Under the pieces are notes generated by a model, which was not told where the DNA came from, did not search any database, and saw only the letters and a list, made by a program, of their open reading frames with translations. A stretch of 64,000 nucleotides of DNA from Trinickia acidisoli (GTDB lineage Bacteria > Pseudomonadota > Gammaproteobacteria > Burkholderiales > Burkholderiaceae), in NCBI RefSeq assembly GCF_017315725.1, contig NZ_JAFLRG010000001.1, positions 3,720,001 to 3,784,000 on the forward strand, given 5' to 3'. Positions within the stretch are counted from its first letter, which is position 1; each line of letters starts with the position of its first letter. The translations under genes and the position numbers were made by a program. This document shows positions 51,403 to 59,983 of this stretch, piece by piece.

Positions 51403-52359
51403 ATGACGCTTCTGCTCACCCATCTGTTTTGGCTCGTCGGCGCGCTGCTCTTGATCGTCGGTGCAATGATCGTCACCGACAAGGCGCATCCGCGCCGCTT
51501 CGCGGCCGGCGGCTTTTGGATCATCTACGCACTGATCTTCCTTGTCGGCGACAAGTTGCCTATCGAGCTGGTCGGCGTGCTCGTCATCGCCATGGCATTG
51601 ATCGCGGGATTCGGCGGGGTACTCGGCGCCAAGCCGAACATGCCGAGCGACGAAGCACGCCATGCAAGCGCCAAGCGGCTCGGCAACCTGCTGTTCGTCC
51701 CGGCGTTGGCGATTCCGTTCGTGACGGTGGTCGTCACGCTACTGGCCGGCCGGCTCGTCTTCAGCGGCACGCCGCTCATCGATCCGAAGAATACGACGCT
51801 CGTCGGCTTCGGTATCGGCTGCGTCGTCGCGCTGGCGGTGGCCTGCTACGTCACGCGCGACTCCGTCGGGCAATCGGCGAAGGAGGCTCGGCGCCTCATC
51901 GACGCGCTCTCGTGGGCGGCCGTGCTGCCGCAAATGCTGGGCATGCTCGGGCTCGTGTTCGCCGACTCCGGCGTCGGCAAAGCCGTCGCGCACGTGGCCA
52001 CGGCTTATGTGAACCTCGACTATCGCTTCGTCGCGGTGGCCGTCTATTGCATCGGCATGGCGCTGTTCACGATGGTGATGGGCAACGGCTTCGCCGCCTT
52101 CCCGGTGATGACGGGCGGCATCGGCGTGCCGATTCTCGTCAACGTGTTTCACGGCAACCCGGCCGTCATGGTGGCGATCGGCATGTTCTCGGGCTACTGC
52201 GGCACGCTGATGACGCCGATGGCGGCCAATTTCAACATGGTGCCCGTGGCGCTGCTCGAACTGCCGGACAAAAACGCCGTTATCAAGGCGCAAGCGCCGA
52301 CGGGCGTGTTTTTGCTGATCCTGAACATCGTGCTGCTCAATGCGCTGATGTTTCGGTGA
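51403..52359 (+). CDS. DUF979 integral membrane protein
   Basis: 318 aa from ATG 51403, preferred over ATG 51397 because GGGAGA then lies at the right distance. About ten membrane segments. Typical polar segments are GDKLPIELVGVLVIAMALIAGFGG and GNGFAAFPVMTGGIGVPILV and GYCGTLMTPMAANFNMVPVALLEL, which resemble transport cores of ion/solute symporters. It forms the partner of the DUF969 protein in a presumed uptake system. A pyrrolidone-carboxypeptidase gene often follows; here it is absent and accessory DNA starts instead. Confidence 0.88.
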   Translation: MTLLLTHLFWLVGALLLIVGAMIVTDKAHPRRFAAGGFWIIYALIFLVGDKLPIELVGVLVIAMALIAGFGGVLGAKPNMPSDEARHASAKRLGNLLFVPALAIPFVTVVVTLLAGRLVFSGTPLIDPKNTTLVGFGIGCVVALAVACYVTRDSVGQSAKEARRLIDALSWAAVLPQMLGMLGLVFADSGVGKAVAHVATAYVNLDYRFVAVAVYCIGMALFTMVMGNGFAAFPVMTGGIGVPILVNVFHGNPAVMVAIGMFSGYCGTLMTPMAANFNMVPVALLELPDKNAVIKAQAPTGVFLLILNIVLLNALMFR

Positions 52360-52406
52360 GGGGATGTGCGATGTGGCCCGTGATTCCGATCGGTTTCGTT
52401 GGGCCG

Positions 52407-52581
52407 CTAGCGTTGTGCCATATAGAACATCAGCGTCGCCAGCACGCTGCATGTCGCCATGACAAGCATTACGGCGTATGTCGGGGCGCCGATCGGTTGT
52501 CGCAAGCAAATGCATGTCGATCGACACGGGTCCAATTGCGCAGAGCACCCCGAGCGATGCAAACCATAGCTTGCGCCTCAC
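52407..52581 (-). pseudogene. Internally deleted remnant of a Bcr/CflA-type MFS transporter
   Basis: From GTG 52581 the minus strand encodes RRKLWFASLGVLCAIGPVSIDMHL, typed here in part as FASLGVLCAIGPVSIDMHL, the classic first helix of Bcr/CflA drug transporters (LGALxAxGPxxIDMYLP). About 25 codons later a different frame gives YAVMLVMATCSVLATLMFYMAQR and a TAG stop, which resembles the last membrane helix of the same family. The ~350 central codons are missing, so this is a deletion scar, not a working gene. Confidence 0.5.
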
Positions 52582-52583
52582 AT

Positions 52584-53405
52584 TTATTTGAAGCGCGCAC
52601 CGGTTGCAGCTTGCACGGCACTGATACACCTTTGCCTCAGCGCGGCGCCGGTCAGCACGTCCATCGGTGCGACATGGTCCCAGTTACCGAGCGAGTCTTC
52701 ACCGCTGACAAACCACGTATAAAGCCACGTATAGGAAGGCCGTACCACCGGTACAACCTGAGGTGCGACGTAGCGTGTCACTAGGCCGATGCGCGGCGAA
52801 TCGCTGAGATTAGGTCCTGACGCATGAAACAGCAGCGGATGATGGACCGAGAATTCGCCTGCGTTCAGGTTGACGTGCGCCACATTACTCTCGTCAATTG
52901 GGCCGCACACTCGCTGCGCGCGCGTCAGCATGTTCTGAGGATCTGGCCTTTCCGTATGCTCAACGAGCACTGAGTGGCTAGCCGGCAAAACCCGCATTCC
53001 ACCGTTTCTCTCGTTCGCATCGGTCAACGCAAGCCAGACTGTCACCATGGGGATGGTACGCAAATCGGCGTATCGATGCTGCCAGTAATAGATATCCTGG
53101 TGCCATGAGAAAAATCGCTGCGTGCGAGGTGGTTTCGAATTGAATTCACTGACCCATACGAGCACGTCAGGACCTATTAATGAGCGCACGACTTTGAGTA
53201 CGGCCGGATGGGCGACTAGTTGCGCAACCCACGGATACAGCAAATGCCCCAATACCCTGTGCTCTTTTTCCAGCACTGCATTTCCAGCACCACACAGCGA
53301 GTGATAGTTGTCCCAAGTCTGCCGGACTTCGGCGGCGGACAGCGCCGGCATGGGGTAAATCGCGCCTGCATTGCGATAGACCCTCAGCAGATGGTCGATA
53401 TTCAA
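52584..53405 (-). CDS. Phytanoyl-CoA dioxygenase (PhyH) family protein
   Basis: 273 aa if started at TTG 53405, which has GAGGTG 8 bp upstream and overlaps the glycosyltransferase stop (TTGA); GTG 53426 is an alternative. The 2-oxoglutarate/Fe(II) oxygenase facial triad is visible as WHQDIYYW (His-x-Asp) and the distal His in FSVHHPLLFHASGPNLS, with the 2-oxoglutarate Arg in PRIGLVTRYVAP. PhyH relatives hydroxylate lipids or natural products. Coupled to a CgeB-like glycosyltransferase; together they may decorate a surface glycan or secondary metabolite. Lower GC than flanking genes suggests acquisition. Confidence 0.8.
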   Translation of the reverse strand: MNIDHLLRVYRNAGAIYPMPALSAAEVRQTWDNYHSLCGAGNAVLEKEHRVLGHLLYPWVAQLVAHPAVLKVVRSLIGPDVLVWVSEFNSKPPRTQRFFSWHQDIYYWQHRYADLRTIPMVTVWLALTDANERNGGMRVLPASHSVLVEHTERPDPQNMLTRAQRVCGPIDESNVAHVNLNAGEFSVHHPLLFHASGPNLSDSPRIGLVTRYVAPQVVPVVRPSYTWLYTWFVSGEDSLGNWDHVAPMDVLTGAALRQRCISAVQAATGARFK

Positions 53406-54403
53406 TTTTTCACCTCGTCGAGACACAGTTCGTGAATATCCCTGGCGCGAAACGCCGTTGTGTGATGTGCGGCGACCTTCTGCGCCGCCCGCTCCGTAAT
53501 CGCCGACCAGCGCGAATCACCGACGGCAAATGATCGTTGGATAGACGTGGTGTCTTCTATAGCGTGAAAAATATCAGTGCCGAGATAATGTTCATCTTCA
53601 TAGAATTCTAGTGCCGAAAGCTGCTCACCAAGCGATGATCGATCTGCGACGATCAAGCATCCGGCCGCCATTCCTTCAAATACCTTGGCCACCAAGTAGT
53701 TGAATACAGAACCGCATACCAACATCGCCGGATGATGGCGCAATAGCGAAGCATATCGTTCCCTGCCAACGGTCTCTAATGCCTTGGCGTCGACCCGCAT
53801 TTGATTGGCTTTGTCACCCGGATAGCCGGGATAGCCAGGATGATCCACGACATGGCATACGCTCGGCGGTAGCTTCGCGGCACAGAATTGCCGGAATGGG
53901 TAGGGCCATGCACGAGATCCCGACAGCAATATGCGATCGGACGCCGGCGCAAATATCGGCGTGAAATAGGATGCGGCCGCATGAGGCACCCATTGGATGC
54001 GCTTCTTTGTCTCCGGGAACCAATCGACTAGTTTATTCGGATAAGTAGCCAGAATTAAATCCGCCCAGTCGAACGCTCGCTGTCGCTGCGCTCTTCGATG
54101 CTCGCTGAAATAATGAACATCATCACAGAATATGATGCGCCTCACCCTATTAGGTATCGCAGCGAACGATTCATAATACCGCTCCATGATTTCATAGCAC
54201 TCCCAAAGCAACACCACACGCGCTTGACGAATCGACTCTAACAATTGTTCGCTATCGGTCGACTCGACAATCATCAATTTCCATCCAAGCGCTACCAAAC
54301 ATTGATGAATTTCATGAAACTCCCTAGAAATGTATGCATCCCAACCCATAGGCACGCAGAGAGCTAAATCGCCAGATACGGCAACGCCATCTGATTTCAT
54401 CAT
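53402..54403 (-). CDS. CgeB-like glycosyltransferase (GT1-type C-terminal domain)
   Basis: 333 aa from ATG 54403 (adjacent ATG 54400; a TTG at 54478 would add 25 residues). GT-B-like layout: an N-terminal domain with VVLLWECYEIMERYYESF and IFCDDVHYFSEHRRAQRQRAFDWADLILATYP, which matches the CgeB/spore-maturation group, and a C-terminal sugar-nucleotide region CGSVFNYLVAKVFEGMAAGCLIVADR with the conserved Glu-Gly. No membrane segment. Donor and acceptor are unknown. The last gene pair member PhyH starts inside its stop codon. Clearly AT-richer than neighbours. Confidence 0.75.
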   Translation of the reverse strand: MMKSDGVAVSGDLALCVPMGWDAYISREFHEIHQCLVALGWKLMIVESTDSEQLLESIRQARVVLLWECYEIMERYYESFAAIPNRVRRIIFCDDVHYFSEHRRAQRQRAFDWADLILATYPNKLVDWFPETKKRIQWVPHAAASYFTPIFAPASDRILLSGSRAWPYPFRQFCAAKLPPSVCHVVDHPGYPGYPGDKANQMRVDAKALETVGRERYASLLRHHPAMLVCGSVFNYLVAKVFEGMAAGCLIVADRSSLGEQLSALEFYEDEHYLGTDIFHAIEDTTSIQRSFAVGDSRWSAITERAAQKVAAHHTTAFRARDIHELCLDEVKN

Positions 54404-54677
54404 CGATAGTCGAAATATTTTCAAACAAAGGCAGACAAGCACGTCGGCCCGGCTCGTCGAAAGCCATCGCGTAAACAACGTGATTGTGCGTAGCGAACCT
54501 TAAGAAGAAACCGCCCGAACTATAAGGATCTTGGAGAGCTGAACTGCCGCCTCCTCGAAAAATTCAGACGCATTGAAGTTCACATCCGCTTGCAATGCTC
54601 CGATGAGCCCATCGGACGCCCTTCCCCGTCGAAATCAGTACCGTGGTCGAAGCGTTCGACCGGCAATGCTCGATGAA

Positions 54678-55838
54678 TCAGCCCGCGTCAACCGTAAACC
54701 CGCGCTGACGCAGCAGATTGAGCACGCCCTTCGGCCCGCCCAAGTGCAGCGCGCCGATCGCAACGAAGACCGGACGGTTCGGCGCGGCGATCGCCGTCAT
54801 GCGCACCGCGAAGCGTCGGTTGCGTTCGTAGACGATGCGATTGTCGAGCGCCTGCGCCACGGCCGGCGTGCGCGCAAGCCGCTCCGACTTGGCCGACGCC
54901 CACGCCGCGATCGCGTCGGCATCGCCGACGCGCCAGAGGCGGTGCAGCGCCTTGACGTCGTCCATGTTCTGCACAGGGGTTTGCGCAAGATCCTGCGCCA
55001 GCATCTCGCGCTGCTCTGCCAGCGTCAGATTCGTAAATGCCCGCATCTGCTCAGCTAGCGTTTCGAGGCCGACGATCTTGCCGCGGGTGGGCAGATAGAC
55101 GTTTTCGAGCTGCGCCTCGGTGCCGTACTCGGTTTGCAAGCCGATCGCCAGCGAATCGTAGGTTTCGACGAGCAAGGCGGCGAGCCAGGGCCGTGTCTTC
55201 TGGATCTCCTCGAGCGCGGCCGGATTGCCGCGCAGACGAAAGGCGAGCTTGCGCCAAATGGCCTCGGGCAACAAACGCGGCAGGCAGGCATAGGAACAGA
55301 CGCCGAACTTCGATACGTCGTCTTGCGATCGAAGCAGATCGTCGGGCGAAATCTCGAGTGCGAGCGTCGGCGAAGCCGCGAGCGCGGCCATGATCGGCCG
55401 CCGAAACGGCTGACTTTTCGGGTAATCGTAGGGATCGCCGATGTGCAGCGTCCCGAGCAGATAGATCGTCGTCGCGCCTTTCGTCGCGACGTAAAACGGC
55501 ATATGCGCCGGCTCGGCCCGCACGGGCCCGCTCGCACTCGTGCCGCCGAAGCCGGGCGGCGGCCCGTGAAAGCCGGGAATCGGGGCGCTCGGCGACGTGG
55601 GCATGATCGGCGCGCCCGGCGCCGCCTGCACGACGGGCGCCGTGGCGGGCCCTGCGTAGGCAGGCGAAATCGGCCCGCCCGAGCGTGGATCGAGGGCGAA
55701 CGTAAAGATGAACGTGAGCACGAGCGAGCGCATGCGGCGCAGGCAGGCTCGTGCCCGCCGCGCGAGGACGGCCGCAAAGGCGCCCTCGCACGGGCGGCGC
55801 GCACTTGTCCGCGCCGCCCGCGCTTCAGCCATCCGCAT
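54678..55838 (-). CDS. TraB/GumN family protein
   Basis: 386 aa from ATG 55838, which overlaps the dppF stop by 14 bp and has GAGGAAG upstream; ATG 55733 is an alternative that would place the hydrophobic signal-like stretch (RSLVLTFIFTFAL) at the N-terminus. The TraB/PrgY/GumN family carries two GxxH motifs; here they are LLGTLHIGDP and AIGALHLGGPKGVLNLLRQRG, plus an Arg/Glu-rich middle. Relatives include pheromone-shutdown PrgY, GumN of the xanthan cluster and eukaryotic Tiki proteases, so metal-dependent peptide hydrolysis is plausible. A Pro/Ala-rich linker follows the signal region. Confidence 0.85.
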   Translation of the reverse strand: MRMAEARAARTSARRPCEGAFAAVLARRARACLRRMRSLVLTFIFTFALDPRSGGPISPAYAGPATAPVVQAAPGAPIMPTSPSAPIPGFHGPPPGFGGTSASGPVRAEPAHMPFYVATKGATTIYLLGTLHIGDPYDYPKSQPFRRPIMAALAASPTLALEISPDDLLRSQDDVSKFGVCSYACLPRLLPEAIWRKLAFRLRGNPAALEEIQKTRPWLAALLVETYDSLAIGLQTEYGTEAQLENVYLPTRGKIVGLETLAEQMRAFTNLTLAEQREMLAQDLAQTPVQNMDDVKALHRLWRVGDADAIAAWASAKSERLARTPAVAQALDNRIVYERNRRFAVRMTAIAAPNRPVFVAIGALHLGGPKGVLNLLRQRGFTVDAG

Positions 55839-56844
55839 CCCCCACTTCCTCGGCGCGGTGGCACGACACGAGCCGGCCGTCCACGTCGCGCAACATCGGC
55901 TCCTCCACGCGACACCGCTCGATCGCGTACGGGCAGCGCTGATGAAACGTGCAGCCCGAGGGCGGATCGAGCGGCGACGGCATTTCGCCTTGCAGCTTGA
56001 TCTGCGTGCGCCGCTCGGCCTCGAAGATGGCCGGCGTGGCCGACATCAACGAGCGCGTGTACGGATGGCGAGGCTTGGCGAAAATCGTCTTTTTGTCGCC
56101 GAGTTCAGCCACGGCGCCGAAATACATGACCACTACGTCGTCGGCAATGTGCTCGACGACGGCCAAGTTGTGCGAAATAAAGACGTAGCTCGTCTTGAAC
56201 TGCTCTTGCAGGTCCATAAACAGATTCAGGATCTGGGCCTGAATGGAAACGTCGAGCGCCGAAACGGGCTCGTCGGCCACCACGATGCGCGGATCCAGAA
56301 TCATCGCACGAGCAATCGCAATGCGCTGCCTTTGTCCGCCAGAAAACATGTGCGGATAACGTTTCGCGTGCTCCGGACGCAAGCCGACGGTGCGCATCAT
56401 CTGCGCCACGCGGCTCGCGCGCTCGGCAGTGCTCATCGGCGTGTTGATGACGAGCGGCTCGGACAGCGTCTGCTCGACCGTCTTGCGCGGGTTGAGCGAC
56501 GCAAACGGGTTTTGGAACACCATCTGCACGCGCCGCCGCAGTTGCGCGAGCTTGTCGCCTTCGGCGCCGGCAACGTCAACGCCTTCGATCAGCAGCCTGC
56601 CCGAGGTGGGCGGCTCGATCATCGTCAATTGGCGGGCGAGCGTCGATTTGCCGCATCCCGACTCGCCGACGACAGCGAGCGTCTTGCCGCGCACGAGCGA
56701 AAACGACACGCCGTTCAGCGCCTTGATCGTACCTTGGCCGAACATGCCGCGCCGTACGGGGTAATGCTTGGTCAGCCGCTCGGCGATCAGCACGAGGTCA
56801 TCTTCATGCCGCGGCGCGCGCGAAACTTCCGGTACTGCGTTCAT
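55825..56844 (-). CDS. dppF: Dipeptide ABC transporter ATP-binding protein DppF
   Basis: 339 aa from ATG 56844, overlapping the dppD stop by one base (TGATG). Walker A GESGCGKSTL, Q-loop VFQNPFASLNPR, signature FSGGQRQRIAIARA, Walker B IVVADEPVSALD, and switch His in VFISHNLAVV. The C-terminal oligopeptide-transporter domain has the Fe-S-type Cys pattern CTFHQRCPYAIERC. It powers dipeptide uptake at the inner membrane together with DppD. Confidence 0.95.
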   Translation of the reverse strand: MNAVPEVSRAPRHEDDLVLIAERLTKHYPVRRGMFGQGTIKALNGVSFSLVRGKTLAVVGESGCGKSTLARQLTMIEPPTSGRLLIEGVDVAGAEGDKLAQLRRRVQMVFQNPFASLNPRKTVEQTLSEPLVINTPMSTAERASRVAQMMRTVGLRPEHAKRYPHMFSGGQRQRIAIARAMILDPRIVVADEPVSALDVSIQAQILNLFMDLQEQFKTSYVFISHNLAVVEHIADDVVVMYFGAVAELGDKKTIFAKPRHPYTRSLMSATPAIFEAERRTQIKLQGEMPSPLDPPSGCTFHQRCPYAIERCRVEEPMLRDVDGRLVSCHRAEEVGDADG

Positions 56845-57881
56845 CAGGCGCCTCCGTGCTGGATCGGGTTCGAGCGGATCGCATCGAGGTTGAGCGGTTT
56901 GATGCAGCGCACGCGCGTAAGCGCACCGTGCGGATCGTGCGGATCGTGCGGATCGTGCGGATCGAGCGGATCGAGCGCGGGCCGGCCCTTGCGGCAATCG
57001 TCGACGACGTACTTGCAGCGCGGCGCGAACAGGCAGCCGGTCGGCCGGTCGTCGCTGCCCGGCACCATCCCGGGCAGCGCCGCGAGACGTTTGGCGCCGC
57101 GGTTGTGCTCGGGAATGGCGGCCAGCAGCGCCTCCGTGTACGGATGATGGGCCTGCGCAAAGATGTCCGGCACACGATTCGTTTCGATGATTTCGCCCGC
57201 GTACATGACCGCCACGCGCTGCGCCACTTGCGAGACGACAGCCAAATCGTGGGAAATCAGCACGAGCGCCATGCCGCGCTCCTTCTGCAGCTTGACGAGC
57301 AGATCCATGATCTGCGCTTGGATCGTCACGTCGAGCGCCGTCGTCGGCTCGTCCGCGATCAACAGCTTCGGGTTGCAGGCGACGGCCATCGCGATCATCA
57401 CGCGCTGATTCATCCCGCCCGAAAGCTGGTGCGGGAACGCCGAGATACGGTTCTTCGCATCGGGGATGCCGACCTGGTCGAGCAGTTCGAGCGCGCGTCG
57501 TTCGAGCGCCGCGCCGCGCAACCCCTCGTGCAACTTCAGCACTTCCTTGATTTGGTAGCCGACGGTATAGCTCGGGTTCAGGCTCGTCAGCGCGTCTTGA
57601 AACACCATGGCGATGTCCTTGCCCACGATCTTTCGACGCGCTTTCGCCGACGCTTTCAGCAGATCTTTACCGTCGAAGGTGATCTCGTCGGCGGTCACGA
57701 CACCGGGCGCGTCGATGAGGCCCATCAGCGCCATCATCGTCACGCTCTTGCCCGAGCCGGATTCGCCGACAACGCCGACGACCTCGCCGGGCGCGACCGC
57801 CAAGGTCACCCCGTCGACGGCCGGTGCGCCGCCGAACGTGACCGCCAAGTTGCGGATGGTCAATAGAGGGTTCATGGTCAT
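56844..57881 (-). CDS. dppD: Dipeptide ABC transporter ATP-binding protein DppD
   Basis: 345 aa from ATG 57881 (ATGA overlap with dppC; ATG 57875 is also possible). Walker A GESGSGKSVT, Q-loop VFQDALTSLNPS, signature LSGGMNQRVMIAMA, Walker B LLIADEPTTALD, and His in VLISHDLAVV. The C-terminal domain has the Cys pattern GCLFAPRCKYVVDDC. Just after that, the protein carries DPL followed by four DPH units, coded by a 9-bp tandem repeat; this lies in a surface region near the end and is not usual for DppD. Length is otherwise normal. Confidence 0.95.
   Translation of the reverse strand: MTMNPLLTIRNLAVTFGGAPAVDGVTLAVAPGEVVGVVGESGSGKSVTMMALMGLIDAPGVVTADEITFDGKDLLKASAKARRKIVGKDIAMVFQDALTSLNPSYTVGYQIKEVLKLHEGLRGAALERRALELLDQVGIPDAKNRISAFPHQLSGGMNQRVMIAMAVACNPKLLIADEPTTALDVTIQAQIMDLLVKLQKERGMALVLISHDLAVVSQVAQRVAVMYAGEIIETNRVPDIFAQAHHPYTEALLAAIPEHNRGAKRLAALPGMVPGSDDRPTGCLFAPRCKYVVDDCRKGRPALDPLDPHDPHDPHDPHGALTRVRCIKPLNLDAIRSNPIQHGGA
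56928..56972. repeat. 9-bp tandem repeat inside dppD
   Basis: Four perfect GTGCGGATC units followed by one GAGCGGATC, in frame with dppD, coding for (DPH)4 preceded by DPL on the minus strand. Each unit gain or loss would keep the frame. Confidence 0.9.
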
Positions 57882-58792
57882 GCCATCCGTTTCAGTTTCG
57901 GATCGAGCGCATCGCGCAGCCCGTCGCCGAGCAGATTGATCGCGAGCACCGAAATGAGAATCGCCATACCCGGCATCGTCACGATCCACCAGGCATTGTC
58001 GATGTAGTCGCGCGCCGACGCGAGCATCGCGCCCCACTCCGCCGTCGGCGGCTGCACGCCGAGGCCGAGGAAGCCGAGCGCGGCCGCATCGAGAATCGCG
58101 GACGAAAACCCGAGCGTCGCCTGCACGATCAGCGGCGCTGCGCAGTTGGGCAGCACTTGGGAGAACATGAGCCGTGGCTTGCCGGCGCCGGCCACGCGCG
58201 AAGCGGTCACGTACTCCTTCTGTAGCTCGCCCTGCGCCGAAGCACGCGTCAAGCGCACGTAGCCGGGCAGCGCGACGATCGCGATCGCGAACATCGTATT
58301 CGCGAGACCGGGGCCGATGATCGCGACGACGGCCACCGCGAGCAGCAGCGAGGGCAGCGCAAGCAGCACGTCCATCGCCCGCATGATCGGCGTGTCGGCC
58401 CAGCCGAAGAACGCCGCGCACAAGCCGAGCACGATGCCCGGAATCAGCGCGAGCACGACCGACACGCAGCCGATCCAGAACGACATGCGCGCGCCGAACA
58501 TCAGACGGGACAAGATGTCGCGGCCGGCTTCGTCGGTGCCGAGCACGAACTTCCAATTGCCGCCGGCGAGCCAGGCGGGCGGAATCTTGACGTAGTCGCG
58601 ATACTGCTCGATGGGGCTGTGCGGCGCGATGAGCGGCGCGAAGATCGCGATGAGCACGAGCACGAGCACGACGATGCCGGCCGCCACGGCGCCGCGATTG
58701 CGCGAGAAGTTGCTCCAGAACTCGCGCAGCGCAAGAGCGCGCCCGCTGGGCGGTGTGACGCTTTGAGGAACCGTGTTTTGAATGTCTGCCAT
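57878..58792 (-). CDS. dppC: Dipeptide ABC transporter permease DppC
   Basis: 304 aa from ATG 58792 with AAAGGAG upstream. N-terminal OppC-type membrane segment (VAAGIVVLVLVLIAIFAPLIAPHSP), then the BPD permease core with the EAA loop ASRVAGAGKPRLMFSQVLPN, six segments in all. It pairs with DppB to form the inner-membrane channel. The start lies 14 bp after dppB and the stop overlaps dppD. Confidence 0.95.
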   Translation of the reverse strand: MADIQNTVPQSVTPPSGRALALREFWSNFSRNRGAVAAGIVVLVLVLIAIFAPLIAPHSPIEQYRDYVKIPPAWLAGGNWKFVLGTDEAGRDILSRLMFGARMSFWIGCVSVVLALIPGIVLGLCAAFFGWADTPIMRAMDVLLALPSLLLAVAVVAIIGPGLANTMFAIAIVALPGYVRLTRASAQGELQKEYVTASRVAGAGKPRLMFSQVLPNCAAPLIVQATLGFSSAILDAAALGFLGLGVQPPTAEWGAMLASARDYIDNAWWIVTMPGMAILISVLAINLLGDGLRDALDPKLKRMA

Positions 58793-58806
58793 GGTTGCGG
58801 GCTCCT

Positions 58807-59817
58807 TTAGCGCGTGTGGCGAATGCGGGGATTGAGCACGCCGTAGAGCAAATCGACGCAGAGGTTCACGACGATCACGAGCGTCGCGATCATCAAGATG
58901 CCGCCTTGCACGACCGGATAGTCGCGCCGGCTGATCGCATCGATGAGCCATTTGCCGATGCCCGGCCACGAGAACAGCGTTTCGGTCAGCACCGCGCCCG
59001 CGAGCAAGGTGCCGACCTGGAGACCGATCACGGTCACGACGGGAATCAGCGCGTTGCGCAGCGCGTGCACGACGATCACGCGCACGGGCGAGAGCCCCTT
59101 GGCGCGTGCCGTGCGGATGTAGTCCTCGCGCAGCACCTCGAGCATCGACGAGCGCGTCATGCGCGCGATGACGGCCAGCGGAATCGTGCCGAGCACGATC
59201 GCGGGCAGAATCAGGTGGCTCACGGCCGACTTGAACGAGCCCTCGTCGGGGGCGAGCAGCGCGTCGATCAGCATGAAGCCGGTGACGTGCGGAATGTCGT
59301 ACTCGACGGCGATGCGGCCCGACACCGGCGTCCAACCCAGCGAGACGGAGAACAGCATGATGAGGATGAGGCCCCACCAGAAGATCGGCATCGAATAGCC
59401 GGCGAGCGCCGTGCCCATCACGCCGTGATCGACCACGGTGCCGCGCTTGAGCGCGGCGATCACGCCGGCCGGCAGGCCGATGACGAGCGCGAACAGCATC
59501 GCGCAAATCGACAGCTCGACGGTGGCCGGAAAGCGCGCGAGAAATTCGCTCATTACGCTCGTGTTCGTAATGATCGATTCGCCGAGGTTGCCGTGCAGCG
59601 CGCGCCACACGTAGTGGATGTACTGCAGCGGCAGCGGCTCGTCGAGTCCGAGCCGGTGCAGGGCGGCAGCATGCATGGCCGGATCGACGCCGCGCTCGCC
59701 CATCATCACTTCGATGGGGTCGCCGGGGATCAGGTGGATGAGCGCAAAGGCCAGAATCGTGATGCCGATGAACGTCGGTATCACCATCCCGATGCGGCGT
59801 AAAGCGAATCGGAACAT
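58807..59817 (-). CDS. dppB: Dipeptide ABC transporter permease DppB
   Basis: 336 aa from ATG 59817. OppB/DppB start FRFALRRIGMVIPTFIGITILAFALIHLIPGDP, then the permease domain with the EAA-type loop RTARAKGLSPVRVIVVHALRNALIPV and six membrane segments. It forms the channel with DppC. A hairpin between dppA and dppB probably lowers expression of the membrane genes relative to the binding protein. Confidence 0.95.
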   Translation of the reverse strand: MFRFALRRIGMVIPTFIGITILAFALIHLIPGDPIEVMMGERGVDPAMHAAALHRLGLDEPLPLQYIHYVWRALHGNLGESIITNTSVMSEFLARFPATVELSICAMLFALVIGLPAGVIAALKRGTVVDHGVMGTALAGYSMPIFWWGLILIMLFSVSLGWTPVSGRIAVEYDIPHVTGFMLIDALLAPDEGSFKSAVSHLILPAIVLGTIPLAVIARMTRSSMLEVLREDYIRTARAKGLSPVRVIVVHALRNALIPVVTVIGLQVGTLLAGAVLTETLFSWPGIGKWLIDAISRRDYPVVQGGILMIATLVIVVNLCVDLLYGVLNPRIRHTR

Positions 59818-59860
59818 GGTTCGTCCCTTTATCTTGCAGAAAGAAAAATGCGACCGGCGA

Positions 59861-59892
59861 CGAGGGGCGGCATCCCGAGTTGGCGCCCCTCG
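59861..59892 (-). terminator. Hairpin between dppA and dppB
   Basis: CGAGGGGCG (59861-59869) and CGCCCCTCG (59884-59892), perfect 9-bp stem, ~90 bp after the dppA stop and ~45 bp before dppB. Such hairpins commonly stabilise binding-protein mRNA and reduce readthrough. Confidence 0.5.
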
Positions 59893-59983
59893 ATCGGACG
59901 CCGACTCGGAACACGCCACCCCTGTCGCCGGAGAACGTGCATGGCGCTCCCCGGCATGCCCGAGAGAGCCTACCGCATCGCGG

